Shown here: one piece after another, positions 44,062-57,783 of the stretch
Layout of the letters: each line of letters opens with the position of its first letter
Position numbering within the stretch: position 1 is the first letter of the stretch
Assembly: GCF_006716425.1 (NCBI RefSeq)
Contig: NZ_VFOZ01000001.1
Location: forward strand, 4,774,001-4,838,000
DNA: 64,000 bases
Reading direction: 5' to 3'
From: Actinoallomurus bryophytorum
GTDB taxonomy: Bacteria; Actinomycetota; Actinomycetes; Streptosporangiales; Streptosporangiaceae
Notes under the pieces: model-generated
Told to the model about the DNA's origin: nothing
Databases searched by the model: none
Seen by the model: only the letters and a program-made list of their open reading frames with translations
Translations under genes and position numbers: made by a program

Positions 44062-45471
44062 CTACGCCGTCGTGTCGGCCGGCTCCGCGCGGCCCATGAC
44101 CCGGTCCTCCAGGTCACGGTCCCGCAGCCGCCGCAGGCCGAAGGCCGCCTTCAAGACGATGAGCAGCACGGTCCCGAGGATCATCGGCTGAACGAAGATC
44201 AGCCGCATCACCATCGGCATCGCCTGCAGCGTCGGCTCGGGGATGAACAGGCCGCCGATCGCGGTGATGAACGGGACGCCGCCGAGCATGAGGTTCTCGC
44301 GCGTCCACCGCACGCCGCCCAGGACGTCGATCGCGCTCGCGAACAGCACTCCGAACAGGACCGTCCCCACGGCCGCGAGGACCGGCAGCGGCACCGCCTC
44401 CAGCAACCGGTCGAAGGGTTCGAGGCCGCCGAGGGCGAGCAGGATGATCCCGGTCGTCAGCGTGACGTACCGCGAGCCCACCCGGGTCGCGCGGAGCAGG
44501 CCGATGTTGTCCGGGTACGCCAGCGTCGACATCCCGCCGAAGATCGCGCCGATCGTGCTGCCCAGGACCTCGCCGAAGACCCCCTGCGACACGCGGTACC
44601 CGGACAGGTCCTGCCCGCCCCAGCCGGCCACGATGTCGTACGTCGCGATGCTCTCGACGATCGCCGGGAACAGCGTGATGAAGAAGATCAGCACCAGGTC
44701 ACCGTGGACGGCGAAGCCGAACGGGAAGAACTTGGGCACGACCACGCCCACGTTCCGCCCGACCTCGCCGAACGAGGTGGGCTCGAAGATCGCGTACACG
44801 ATGGTCCCGGCCACGACCGCGACCAGGACCGCGAGCCGGCGCAGGAGCCGCCCCCGCGGCAGCACCGTCAGGGCGATGACCAGCACCGCGCCGACGCCAC
44901 CCGCGACCAGGTTGACGCTGGGAAAGCCCGGGCTCTGCGGCGTTCCGAGCCAGTTCGGCAGGGCGGTACTCGTCAGCTGGGTGGCCAGGATCAAGACGAT
45001 GACGGCCGAGATGATCGGATCGCGGACGAACCGGCTCAGCTGCGTGATCAGCCCGAACCGCCTGAGCGGCAGGGCGAGCACACACCAGATCATGCCCGCC
45101 ACCACCATCGAGCCGAACGCCGAGCCGAGGCTTCCGCCCTTGGCGTGGCCGACCGCCAGCAGCGCGGCGAGCGAGCCCGCGTACGGCCCCTGGACGATCG
45201 GCAGCCGCAGCAGGAACACCGACTGCAGGATCACCACCAGGCCGGAGGTCATGAAGGTGACCCCGTACAGGTAGGCGACGTCGGCGGGGGACAGCTTGAA
45301 CGCCGTGCCGATCAGCGCCGGAAAGATCAGGAGTCCGGCCATGCCCAGGATGTTCTGCACGCCCAGGCCGATCGCACCGGGAACCGGCACACGCTCGTCG
45401 ATGCCGACGTCGAACACCGGCGCCGTACGGGGCCGGTCGTGGGGGGCCGTGCTTTCGGTGCTGGGGGTCAT
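44062..45471 (-). CDS. NCS2-family nucleobase permease
   Basis: 469 residues with about 12-14 membrane helices. The NCS2 features are PVPGAIGLGVQNILGMAGLLIFPALIGTAF (TM1), VVILQSVFLLRLPIVQGPYAGSLAALLAVG (TM3), GVFGEVLGSTIGAIFGGMSTLAYPDNIGLLRATRVGSR (TM10 region with the NIG motif), and AVPLPVLAAVGTVLFGVLFA. Substrate likely xanthine, uric acid or uracil; not resolved. Start ATG at 45471 with GAGGAG upstream. Convergent with cbtB, 17 bases apart. Co-regulation by B12 is not indicated. Confidence 0.87.
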   Translation of the reverse strand: MTPSTESTAPHDRPRTAPVFDVGIDERVPVPGAIGLGVQNILGMAGLLIFPALIGTAFKLSPADVAYLYGVTFMTSGLVVILQSVFLLRLPIVQGPYAGSLAALLAVGHAKGGSLGSAFGSMVVAGMIWCVLALPLRRFGLITQLSRFVRDPIISAVIVLILATQLTSTALPNWLGTPQSPGFPSVNLVAGGVGAVLVIALTVLPRGRLLRRLAVLVAVVAGTIVYAIFEPTSFGEVGRNVGVVVPKFFPFGFAVHGDLVLIFFITLFPAIVESIATYDIVAGWGGQDLSGYRVSQGVFGEVLGSTIGAIFGGMSTLAYPDNIGLLRATRVGSRYVTLTTGIILLALGGLEPFDRLLEAVPLPVLAAVGTVLFGVLFASAIDVLGGVRWTRENLMLGGVPFITAIGGLFIPEPTLQAMPMVMRLIFVQPMILGTVLLIVLKAAFGLRRLRDRDLEDRVMGRAEPADTTA

Positions 45472-45809
45472 GAAGGCTCCTCGCATGCCGGGGGCGAGGT
45501 CGGGCGACACCGGCGGGGGCGACAGGATCCCTCGACGTTAGAGTCCGCGCAGGTCGCTGACCAGCATGCTTTGCTGTCGGCGCCGGTTAGCGCTCCTAAC
45601 ACCGGCCCCGCCGGCCGCCCACCGCACGCCTGAGGCCCACCCTGCCGCCCGCAGGACGGCGCGCGAGACGCGGCGATGCCGGGCTGGGCCCACTGGGCTC
45701 GCCGACCGGCTCCAGGCCGGAGGCCGTCCTCTCCGCAGGCTTCGGCCGGAGATCCAGCGCCGGCGCGACCCGTCAGGCGGCCACCACCGACGGCGAGCGC
45801 GGGCGGTCG
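45472..45809. other. intergenic region with dyad GTTAG-N5-CTAAC
   Basis: 338 bases with no gene. A perfect dyad GTTAG-N5-CTAAC lies at 45586-45600, about 115 bases upstream of the NCS2 permease start, and could be an operator for it. The remainder (45601-45809), downstream of the methyltransferase gene, shows nothing recognisable. Confidence 0.4.
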
Positions 45810-46394
45810 TCAGGTCCGCTGGGCCAGGATCCCCCGCTTGGTGGCGCTGGGCGGCAGGGCGTCGGCGACGGTGAAGCCGGCCGGGAGCAGGGACGCCGGC
45901 TCATCCGGCCCCAGGCACCATGCGGCGGGAAGGTGCGGCCGTTCCCGCCGCGCCTCCAGGGTGAGTGCCTCCCAGACCAGCGCGCCACCGGGCCGCACCG
46001 CCTCCGCGGCCGAGGCGAACAGCTCCCGGTCCCAGTACCCGGTGCACAGCACGAGCGAACAGCCGGACGGCCGTGGCCGCCACGACCGCAGGTCGGCATG
46101 GACGAGCGTGACCAGGTCGCCCAGCCCCCGGCGGGCCGCCTCCTCGCCGAGCAGGCCGAGCGCCACCTCCGACAGGTCCACCGCGACCACGCGGTGTCCG
46201 CGTGCGGCGGCCAGCAGCGCGCTGCCCGACGTCCCGCACGCCAGGTCGAGGACCGGTCCCTCCGGCAGCGGCAGGGACAGCGCGCGTACCGCGAGCCGGT
46301 GGGCGGCGAAAGAGGGACGGGTGCGCTCTGCGTACTTCGCGTTCCACCTGTCCCTGTCCCGGTGACCGGCCGGTCCCGGCACGACGTCCTTCAT
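45810..46394 (-). CDS. class I SAM-dependent methyltransferase
   Basis: 194 residues, Methyltransf_25-like. Motif I is VLDLACGTSGSALLAA, motif II VVAVDLSEVAL, and motif post-II LVTLVHADLRSW; TehB-like N terminus RDRWNAKYAERTRPS. Substrate not evident. Start ATG at 46394 with GGAAGG 6 bases upstream; the GTG two codons earlier is less well placed. Confidence 0.85.
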   Translation of the reverse strand: MKDVVPGPAGHRDRDRWNAKYAERTRPSFAAHRLAVRALSLPLPEGPVLDLACGTSGSALLAAARGHRVVAVDLSEVALGLLGEEAARRGLGDLVTLVHADLRSWRPRPSGCSLVLCTGYWDRELFASAAEAVRPGGALVWEALTLEARRERPHLPAAWCLGPDEPASLLPAGFTVADALPPSATKRGILAQRT

Positions 46395-46430
46395 TGGCAC
46401 CCTTCCGCACGGAGACGTGCCGCGCCCGCC

Positions 46431-46805
46431 CTAGCGGTAACGGAAGCCGTCGAGAAAGCGGCGGAACAGCCCGCCCTCGCGGGGCAGCGGCTTGGCCGGC
46501 GGGGGAGCGACCGGCCGCTGCCGTGCCTCCGGCTGCTCGTAGTCGGTCCGCGCGATGGCGTCCACGACCTGCGCCTCGTCGAACTCCGCCGATCCCTCGA
46601 TCCTGGGCACGAAACCGACCAGCATCCCGTCGCGCATCACCTGGGCCTCCAGGCCGGCCGTGCCGTCGGTGTCCCACTCGGCCTCGCGGCCGCCGGGCAG
46701 CGACACGCGTACGCCGAACTGGCCGACGCCGGCCCTCAGCAGGTGCGCGTTGATGCCCCGGTCGCGCAGTGCGTCCACGACCCGTCGGGCTCGGTTCTCA
46801 TCCAT
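46431..46805 (-). CDS. hypothetical protein
   Basis: 124 residues, not recognised. An alpha/beta N-terminal part (NRARRVVDALRDRGINAHLLRAGVGQFGVRVSLPGGREAEWDTDG) and a Pro-rich linker end in LFRRFLDGFRYR. No signal peptide or membrane segment. Upstream of the methyltransferase on the same strand, 36 bases away, so possibly co-transcribed. Confidence 0.65.
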   Translation of the reverse strand: MDENRARRVVDALRDRGINAHLLRAGVGQFGVRVSLPGGREAEWDTDGTAGLEAQVMRDGMLVGFVPRIEGSAEFDEAQVVDAIARTDYEQPEARQRPVAPPPAKPLPREGGLFRRFLDGFRYR

Positions 46806-46847
46806 TCGCCCAAAAGTAGCCGCTACCGCGGCCGGTGAGGAACAGAC

Positions 46848-46876
46848 CGGCCCGGCGGAGTGGTTCCGCCGGGCCG
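46848..46876 (-). terminator. terminator of the beta-glucosidase / sugar ABC operon
   Basis: Perfect 12-bp stem, 46848-46859 (CGGCCCGGCGGA) with 46865-46876, and a 5-base loop, 15 bases beyond the stop of the leftward GH1 gene. Confidence 0.75.
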
Positions 46877-46891
46877 TGACGCGAACAGGGG

Positions 46892-49135
<2,244 letters not shown>

Positions 49136-49143
<8 letters not shown>

Positions 49144-50140
49144 TGCTGGTCCTCCGGCCCCTCAGTGAGGTGAACGCCAGGTACACCGTGGTCACCACGA
49201 GGAGGAACAGCAGCAGCAGCACGGACATGGCCGAGCCGGAGCCGAAGTTCCAGGTGAGGAACGACGCCTGGTAGATGTGGATGGAGATCAGGTCGCCCGC
49301 GGGGGGTGCCGACTGGCCGAACAGCACGTACGGCACGTTGAAGTCGTTGAACGTCCACAGGAACAGCACCAGGACGAGCACCTGGTTGATCGGGCGCAGG
49401 GACGGCATGGTGATCCGGCGGATCTGCTGCCAGATGCCGGCGCCGTCGATGGCCGAGGCCTCGTACAGCTCATCGGGGATGTTCTGCATGCCGGCCATGA
49501 TCACGAGCAGCGCGAACGGCCAGTTGCGCCAGACCGAGACGACGACCAACGACACGAAGCTGTTGTTGCCGATCAGCCAGAAGGCCGGTTTGTCGCTCAG
49601 GTGCAGCTGGTCGTGCAGCACGTGGTTCACCAGGCCGTTGTCGTGCTGCAGCATGAACGCCCAGATGATGACCGAGGCGTAGATCGGCAGCGCGTACGGC
49701 GTCATGAACAGCGCGCGCAGGAAGCCGCGGCCACGGAAGGCGTCCTGCATGAGGATCGCCGCGGTGGTGCCGAGCAGCCAGGAGAACCCCACCGCGAGCA
49801 CGGTGAACGCGCAGGTGATGAGGAACGAGTGCAGTAGCGCGTGGCCGATCGCGCCGTTGAAGTCGACGGCCACGCGGTAGTTGCCCAGCCCCTTCCAGGG
49901 GGCTGCTCCCCAGTTGCGGATGTAGAACTGGGTCAGCTCCTTGAAGCTCATCACGACGCCGACGACCATCGGCACCAGGTGGATCAGCAGCTCCATGAGC
50001 AGGGCGGGCAGGACGAGAAGGTACGGGACGGCGCTCCGGCCTACCGAGTAGCTGCGCCGGGGCTTCTTGCGCGCCCGCGCCGAGCCGGGGACGGAGTCCT
50101 CCCCCTGGCTCGGCGCGGTCGTGCCGGTGGTTGCGGCCAT
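49136..50140 (-). CDS. CUT1 ABC sugar permease (MalF/LacF type)
   Basis: 334 residues. A cytoplasmic Lys/Arg-rich leader of about 35 residues is followed by six helices beginning VPYLLVLPALLMELLIHLVPMVVGVVMSF. EAA motif: EASAIDGAGIWQQIRRITMPSLRP. Partner of the MalG-type permease. Starts 7 bases after the binding-protein stop. Confidence 0.92.
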
Positions 50141-50147
50141 TAAGGTG

Positions 50148-51452
50148 TCAGCCCGTCATCTGCTGCTGGGCCTTCTCGAGGCGCTTCTGGACGGATTCGG
50201 TGGTGACCGGCTTGCCGGCGGCGGCGTCGGCGAACAGGTCCTTCAGCGCGGTGCCCACCAGGTCCTCGAACTGCGACTCCTTCGGCACCTGGGGAAGGGC
50301 CACGGCGCTCTTGGCCAGGCCCTGGCGCAGGACGGCCTGCTCCGGGTTGGAGAACTGCGGGTCCGACTGGGCCGAGGTCACTGCCGGGATCGAGCCGTAC
50401 TTGCCGTTGAGGATCTTCTGCTCCTCGTCGCTCGTCATGAACTTGACGAACTTCAGCGCGCCGTCCTGGTTCTGGGTGTTCTTGAAGACGGCCAGGTTGA
50501 TGCCGGCGACCATCGTGTCGACGTTGGCGCCCTGTCCGGGAGTGCCGGACTGCACGGGCACCGGGGCGACGCCCCAGTCCTCGGGCTTCATGCCGCGCTG
50601 CGCGAGCTGCACGCCCGCCGCCTGCCAGAGCAGCATCCCGGCCTTGCCGGTGGCGAAGTCCTGCAGCGACTGGTTCTGCGCGTACTCCGCGTTACCCGGA
50701 GCGGTGATCTTGTCACTGGCGATGAAGTCGATGTACTGCTTGACGCCCGCGACCGCGCCGGGGGAGGTGAAGGTCGGGTTCCCGGCGGCGTCGAAGAAGT
50801 CACCGTTGTGCTGCTTGGCGAAGATGTACGCGTGGTGGATGTTCTCGGCGTTGTTCGCGCCCTCGATGGCCAGGCCGTGCTTGCCGCCGGTGGACAGCTT
50901 CTTGCCGTCGGCGACCAGGTCGGCCCAGGTGGCCGGCGGGCCCGCGATGCCGGCGTCCTTGAACAGCTTCTTGTTGTAGTACAGGCCGTAGGCCAGCGAG
51001 TAGAGCGGCACGGCCGCCGGAGGCTTGCCCGCGGCGCCGGTGGAGCCCAGGGCGGAGGCCACGAAGCGGTCCTTGCCGCCGATCGCGGTGAACGCCTTGT
51101 CGTCGAAGGGCATCAGGGCGCCGGTGGCCTGCAGGGAGGCGGACCAGGTGTTGCCGATGTTGAGCACGTCGGGGCCCTGGCCGGAGGAGGCGGCGGTCAG
51201 GACGCGGTTCAGCAGGTCCGGCCAGCCGACGACCTCGAGCTTGACGTGGATCCCGGTCTGCTTCTCGAACTTCTGCAGCTCGGGCGTGAGCTTCTGCTTG
51301 TCGTCGTCGAGGCTCTTGCCCTGGTTGCTCGCCCAGTAGGTGAGCGTTTTGGGAGCCTTGTTACCGCCGTTACCGGTGGCGGTGCCACCGCCACACCCGG
51401 CGAGGGTGGTGATGGCGGTGATGGCTGCGATCGCAGCGGTGATCCGTCTCAT
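50148..51452 (-). CDS. extracellular sugar-binding lipoprotein of the ABC importer
   Basis: 434 residues, SBP_bac_1 family. Signal with lipobox LAGC, so Cys20 should be lipidated and the protein tethered outside. Mature part has LTYWASNQGKSLDDDKQKL, PDVLNIGNTWSASLQATGAL and the C-terminal oligosaccharide-binding folds. Start ATG 51452 follows GGAGGG. First gene of the operon, behind a TTGACG-type promoter overlapped by a dyad operator. Sugar is probably a beta-glucan oligosaccharide, judging from the GH1 gene (inference). Confidence 0.93.
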   Translation of the reverse strand: MRRITAAIAAITAITTLAGCGGGTATGNGGNKAPKTLTYWASNQGKSLDDDKQKLTPELQKFEKQTGIHVKLEVVGWPDLLNRVLTAASSGQGPDVLNIGNTWSASLQATGALMPFDDKAFTAIGGKDRFVASALGSTGAAGKPPAAVPLYSLAYGLYYNKKLFKDAGIAGPPATWADLVADGKKLSTGGKHGLAIEGANNAENIHHAYIFAKQHNGDFFDAAGNPTFTSPGAVAGVKQYIDFIASDKITAPGNAEYAQNQSLQDFATGKAGMLLWQAAGVQLAQRGMKPEDWGVAPVPVQSGTPGQGANVDTMVAGINLAVFKNTQNQDGALKFVKFMTSDEEQKILNGKYGSIPAVTSAQSDPQFSNPEQAVLRQGLAKSAVALPQVPKESQFEDLVGTALKDLFADAAAGKPVTTESVQKRLEKAQQQMTG

Positions 51453-51487
51453 GGTCAGGGGCCCTCCGGGGCGCATAAGCCAGGAAG

Positions 51488-51533
51488 CTTAATTTAGGTT
51501 ATGAGTTAAGACGTGACGGAAGATTCGCGTCAA
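51488..51533 (-). promoter_or_regulatory. promoter with overlapping dyad operator (ROK-type)
   Basis: Reading leftward: TTGACG (51528-51533), 18-bp spacer, then TTAACT (51504-51509). The -10 lies in a 23-bp dyad (51488-51510) of form TTAA-N-TNA-N5-TNA-N-TTAA. The dyad is 36 bp from the start codon of the binding protein and near the ROK gene; a matching element lies upstream of the secreted hydrolase at 56364. Confidence 0.75.
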
Positions 51534-51582
51534 GAGCGGGGCCGGTAGGTTGCGTGATTGTGATCGGGGAGGATGTTCCGGG

Positions 51583-52824
51583 ATGAGTGATCGCGAGAAG
51601 CGCACCGTACGCGACCTTCGGCGTACCAACCGCTCGGCCGTGCTGCGCAAGCTCTACTTCGACGGCCCGCTGAGCCGGCAGGAGCTCGCGCCGGCGACCG
51701 GCCTCAGCTCGGGCTCGATCAGCAACGTGGTCGCCGAGCTGACCGCGGACGGGCTGCTGGAGGAGGCCGGCTCCGTCGACTCCGACGGAGGGCGCCCGCG
51801 CACGCTGCTGCGCGTCGCCCGTCGCAGCGCGTACCTGATCGGCGTCGACGTGGGGGAGACCCGCGTGCGCGTCGAGCTGTTCGACCTCGCGCTGACCGAG
51901 CTCGCCCGCGCCGAGCGGCCGCTCGCGCGGTACGGCTACGACGTCGACCGGATCGTGGGCTACATCCGCGGCGCGCTGGCCGACGTGCTGCACGACGCGA
52001 ACGTCGCGCCGAGCCGGCTCCTCGGGGTCGGCGTGGGTGTGCCCGGCATCGTCGACCGCAGCTCGCCCGGCGGCGCCGTCGTGCACGGCCAGACCGTCGG
52101 GTGGGACGCCGTGCCGCTCGAGTCCCTGCTGCGGGCCTCCGGCGGGCTGCCCGAGGAGGTGCCGCTGTTCATCGACAACGGGGCCAAGACCCTCGGCCAG
52201 GCCGAGGTGTGGTTCGGGGCCGGACGCGGTGCCCGTCACGCCGTCATCGCCCTGATCGGCTCCGGCGTCGGCGCGTGCATCATCACCGACGGGGGCCTGT
52301 ACGGTGGCGCGCACAGCAGCGCGGGCGAGTGGGGCCACACCGTGTTGCAGGTCGGCGGCCGGCGCTGCCGCTGCGGGGCGGTGGGCTGCCTCGAGGCGTA
52401 CGTCAGCGCCGAGGCGGTCCTGGAGCGCTGGGCGGAGATCGGCGGCGACGTGGGCGACGCGGACGAGGAGACGGCGCTCGCCACGCTCCTGGCCCATGCC
52501 GACGCCGCCGACGAGAAGGCGGTCGCACTGCTCGATGAGACCGCCGAGTATCTCGGTGCGGGAATCGCGGATCTGGTCAACCTCTTCAACCCCGAGCGGA
52601 TCATCCTCAGCGGCTGGGCCGGGCTGCTCCTCGGCCGGCACTTCCTTCCGGCGGTACGCCGGTCCGCCGCCGCGTACGCCCTCCGCCATCCCGTCGAACG
52701 TACCACCATTGAGCTGGGCCTTCTCGGGCCGGACGCGGTCACGGTGGGGGCCGCGACACTGCCGCTGGCCGACTTTCTCGCCCGCGGCGGACGCGGTCGC
52801 GAGTCGGCCACGGCCGCCCGCTGA
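51583..52824 (+). CDS. ROK-family transcriptional repressor (NagC/XylR type)
   Basis: 413 residues. N-terminal winged HTH: RTNRSAVLRKLYFDGPLSRQELAPATGLSSGSISNVVAEL, followed by the sugar-binding ROK domain with GVDVGETRVRVEL (ATP-like loop), GVGVPGIVDRSSPG, EWGHTVLQVGG and the zinc motif RCRCGAVGCLEAYVS. Divergent from the sugar importer operon and probably its repressor, released by imported sugar or its phosphate. ATG 51583 follows a GGGGAGG about 11 bases upstream. Confidence 0.92.
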   Translation: MSDREKRTVRDLRRTNRSAVLRKLYFDGPLSRQELAPATGLSSGSISNVVAELTADGLLEEAGSVDSDGGRPRTLLRVARRSAYLIGVDVGETRVRVELFDLALTELARAERPLARYGYDVDRIVGYIRGALADVLHDANVAPSRLLGVGVGVPGIVDRSSPGGAVVHGQTVGWDAVPLESLLRASGGLPEEVPLFIDNGAKTLGQAEVWFGAGRGARHAVIALIGSGVGACIITDGGLYGGAHSSAGEWGHTVLQVGGRRCRCGAVGCLEAYVSAEAVLERWAEIGGDVGDADEETALATLLAHADAADEKAVALLDETAEYLGAGIADLVNLFNPERIILSGWAGLLLGRHFLPAVRRSAAAYALRHPVERTTIELGLLGPDAVTVGAATLPLADFLARGGRGRESATAAR

Positions 52825-52834
52825 CGCTCCTGGG

Positions 52835-52876
52835 GCCTGTCTCGAAGTCCCCCGCAGAGGGGATCTCGAGACAGGC
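52835..52876 (+). terminator. terminator between ROK and P450 genes
   Basis: Perfect 11-bp stem GCCTGTCTCGA (52835-52845) with 52866-52876, plus inner CCCC/GGGG pairing, 10 bases past the ROK stop. It should separate ROK from P450 transcription. Confidence 0.75.
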
Positions 52877-52899
52877 TCCGCCGTGGGAAGATCGCCCGC

Positions 52900-54108
52900 A
52901 TGACGACCGATGACGATCCTTTTCTGGCCGTCCGTGACGGTGCCCGTCATCGGGCGCTCGCCGAGCTGGCCGCCCGCGGCCCGGTGCACCACCTGACGCT
53001 GGCAACGGGCGCGGACGCGTGGGTGGTGACCGGCTACGCGGAGGCGAAAGCCGTCCTGACCGACCCGCGCGTGATCAGGGAGGGCGCGTCGAACTCGCCG
53101 TACGGCGAGGAGATGCCCGCGGCGCTCTACTCCGCGCTGAACTCCCACATGCTGACGACCGACCCGCCCGCGCACACGCGGTTGCGCCGCCTCGTCTCGG
53201 CCGCGTTCACCCGGCGCAGGGTCGAGGGGCTCGCGCCGCGGATCGAGCGGATCTGCGCGGACCTGCTCGACGGGATGGCGAAGACGCTGGAGGCGGACGG
53301 CGAGGCCGACCTGATCGACGCGTTCGCGGGGCCCCTGCCCATCACGGTGATCTGCGAGCTGCTGGGCGTCCCGAGCGAGTCGCACGCGGCCGTCCGCGGC
53401 TGGGCCGGGCCCCTGCTGGCCGGGCGTTTCGTCGGGTACGAGGCGTACTCCCGCGCCGCCGGGGAGTTCGTGGACTTCCTGCACCTCCTGCTGGCGGACA
53501 AGCGCCGTCAGCCGGTCGACGACCTGCTGTCGGCGCTGGTCGAGGTCCGCGACGGGGAGGACCGCCTCAGCGAGGACGAGCTGACCTCGATGGTGCAGCT
53601 GCTGCTGCTCGCCGGGCACGAGACGACCGTCAACCTGATCGCCAACGGAGTGAAGGCACTGCTGGCCGATCCCGGCCAGCTGGCCCTGCTCCGGGCGGAG
53701 CCGGACCGGCTGCCCGCCGCCGTCGAGGAACTCCTGCGTTTCGACTCACCGGCCCAGGCGCCGGTCCCGGCCATCACCGCCGAGCCGATCGAGGTGGCCG
53801 GGCAGCGGATCCCGGCCGGGGAGAACATCGTGATCGCGCTGCTGGCGGTCAACCGCGACCCCGCGCGCTTCGCCGACCCCGACGTGCTCGACCTGACCCG
53901 TGACGACGGTGGCCACCTGGCGTTCGGGCACGGCGTCCACCACTGCCTGGGCGCCCCGCTGGCCCGGCTGGAGGCCCGGATCGCACTCGGTGCCCTGCTG
54001 GAGCGTTTCGGCGATCTCGCGCTGGCCGTCCCCGCGGACTCGCTGGAGCGGTTGCCCTCGCTGATCATCAACCGTCTCGTCGTGCTCCCCGTACGGCGGG
54101 CCGGGTGA
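52900..54108 (+). CDS. cytochrome P450 (CYP105/107-like)
   Basis: 402 residues, soluble bacterial class I type. I-helix oxygen-binding motif AGHETT, ExxR in EELLRF, and the heme loop FGHGVHHCLGAPLAR with the Cys ligand. Substrate unknown; possibly hydroxylation of a natural product or drug. No ferredoxin or ferredoxin reductase gene is adjacent. ATG start just after the ROK terminator; a separate promoter is expected. Confidence 0.92.
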   Translation: MTTDDDPFLAVRDGARHRALAELAARGPVHHLTLATGADAWVVTGYAEAKAVLTDPRVIREGASNSPYGEEMPAALYSALNSHMLTTDPPAHTRLRRLVSAAFTRRRVEGLAPRIERICADLLDGMAKTLEADGEADLIDAFAGPLPITVICELLGVPSESHAAVRGWAGPLLAGRFVGYEAYSRAAGEFVDFLHLLLADKRRQPVDDLLSALVEVRDGEDRLSEDELTSMVQLLLLAGHETTVNLIANGVKALLADPGQLALLRAEPDRLPAAVEELLRFDSPAQAPVPAITAEPIEVAGQRIPAGENIVIALLAVNRDPARFADPDVLDLTRDDGGHLAFGHGVHHCLGAPLARLEARIALGALLERFGDLALAVPADSLERLPSLIINRLVVLPVRRAG

Positions 54109-54143
54109 CCGGTCCGCGCCCTGCCATGGCGGGCGCGGACCGG
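54109..54143. terminator. bidirectional terminator between P450 and secreted hydrolase
   Basis: Perfect 13-bp stem CCGGTCCGCGCCC (54109-54121) with 54131-54143, loop of 9 bases with an extra GCC/GGC pairing, starting directly after the P450 stop. Confidence 0.7.
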
Positions 54144-54153
54144 CGTAGGTGGG

Positions 54154-54194
54154 GCCGGCCGGCGATGCTCATCCATGCTTACACGCCGGCCGGC
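54154..54194 (-). terminator. second terminator, for the secreted hydrolase gene
   Basis: GCCGGCCGGCG (54154-54164) pairs perfectly with 54184-54194 across a 19-base loop, 7 bases past the stop of the leftward gene at 54202. Confidence 0.6.
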
Positions 54195-54201
54195 GGGTCG
54201 G

Positions 54202-56364
<2,163 letters not shown>

Positions 56365-56438
56365 GGATCGTCTCCTGAGGGGGAGTGGAGACCGGTCGGC
56401 TCTGGCGGGGCCGGGGTTGGTCTCCACGCGGTCTGGGG

Positions 56439-56483
56439 CTTAATTCATGGCGTGATTTAACCCGGGGAAAATCAACCCGTCAA
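56439..56483 (-). promoter_or_regulatory. promoter with overlapping dyad operator, matching the sugar importer
   Basis: Reading leftward: TTGACG (56478-56483), 17-bp spacer, TTAAAT (56455-56460). The -10 is the arm of a 23-bp dyad (56439-56461), form TTAA-N-TCA-N-G-N-C-N-TGA-N-TTAA, 75 bp upstream of the ATG at 56364. It mirrors the promoter at 51488-51533. Confidence 0.75.
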
Positions 56484-56595
56484 GAGGGCCACTGCCCTGG
56501 TAAAAGGCTTCTTAATGGCCTTGATAAAAGTTATGAAGTGAGGATGGCCGCTCCGTCCCAAGTCAGTGGCTTGATCACCTGGCCCGAGAGCCGTC

Positions 56596-57546
56596 CTACT
56601 GCTGGAAGTGGCCGGGGCCGAGGACCTGCCAGTCCGGCTTCGCCGGGTCCTCGATCGACCGGTAGGGGACGTCGAAGCTCAGCGCCTGCTTGGTCGAGCG
56701 TTTGATCGCCCAGAGGGTGGGCCGGTCTCCCGAGCGGTCCCAGGCGATGCCCTGGCCCTCGACGTTCGGCAACGTCACCGTGGCGGCCCATTCGAGGTCC
56801 GGACCCGCGGCCGGGACGTTCATGACGTACGCCTCGCCGAGGTCGTGCCCGGTGAGCCAGAGCCGCCCGTCGGGCCCCCACGAACCACCGGAGTTGCTCA
56901 TCGGCTTGAACCGGTCGAGGATCTTCTTGGGAATGGTCCAGGACCCGACGACCTGGAAGTCGTCGTCCATTTTGACGATCTGGGTGTTGTAGGTCTGACC
57001 GTACGGCTGGGTCTGCCCGTCCGGCACCACGTCGTAGTTCGCGAAGCCGGCCCACCAGGCGCCGTCGTGCCGGTCGATCCAGGTCAGCGATCCGCGGTAG
57101 ATGCCGAAGCCGTACGTGCGGATGTGCCGCATCGTCTTGGTGTCGTAGACCTCGATCGAGCTCTCCATCGGGGAGTCGTCGTAGTTGGAGTGCGCGGTGT
57201 ACAGCTTCCCGTCGACGACGGCGGCGCTGTCCATGTGGATGATCGGCCCGTCGTCCGGGGAGACGAACTGGAGCAGCGGCCTGCCGGTCGCCCGGTCGTG
57301 CTTGGTGATGCTGCGGTTGTCAACGACGTAGAAGTACCTCTTGTCGACGGCGACGGCCTGGTTGGCGTCGAAGGTGTCGTAGGAGCGGGCGAGGGTGGCG
57401 GTGAGCACCGGCGGGTCGGCGACCGCCGCCCGCACGGCCTGGGGCGCGGTGCGTGCGGGCGGCGATGCGACGGCGGGCACGAGTCCCGTTCCCAGGGCGA
57501 GGGCCCCAGTGGCGAGTCCGGCGGCGATCGTGGTTCGGGCGAGCAT
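56596..57546 (-). CDS. secreted propeller-like protein of unknown function
   Basis: 316 residues. Signal peptide (LARTTIAAGLATGALALGTGLVPAVASPPA), then about 270 residues of repeated beta strands with NQAVAVDKRYFYVVDNRSITKHDRATGRPLLQF, GKLYTAHSNY, WWAGFANYD, GRLWLTGHD, suggesting a beta-propeller. No enzymatic motif recognised. The ATG at 57546 is chosen over 57558 because GGAGG sits just before it. Same orientation as the hydrolase at 54202; 231 bases upstream of it, so probably an independent unit. Confidence 0.65.
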   Translation of the reverse strand: MLARTTIAAGLATGALALGTGLVPAVASPPARTAPQAVRAAVADPPVLTATLARSYDTFDANQAVAVDKRYFYVVDNRSITKHDRATGRPLLQFVSPDDGPIIHMDSAAVVDGKLYTAHSNYDDSPMESSIEVYDTKTMRHIRTYGFGIYRGSLTWIDRHDGAWWAGFANYDVVPDGQTQPYGQTYNTQIVKMDDDFQVVGSWTIPKKILDRFKPMSNSGGSWGPDGRLWLTGHDLGEAYVMNVPAAGPDLEWAATVTLPNVEGQGIAWDRSGDRPTLWAIKRSTKQALSFDVPYRSIEDPAKPDWQVLGPGHFQQ

Positions 57547-57783
57547 CGAGTCCTCCATGAGGCTCGGAGAAAGCGTCGGGTTGCGTTACCGGGCCGATGA
57601 CCGGCGCGGATGGCGCGAGGCGGCTGCCACGCGCAGCCTGTCGGCCGCGGCGTTCGGCCGCGCGAACGCGGCCCGACACCACGATGAACCGCCCGCGACG
57701 GGAGGCCATGCCCTCATCGATGAAGACGGGTATGACGATCTGTGCCGGGGGGATCCGGCGCCGAACCCGAACCTGGAGAGATG

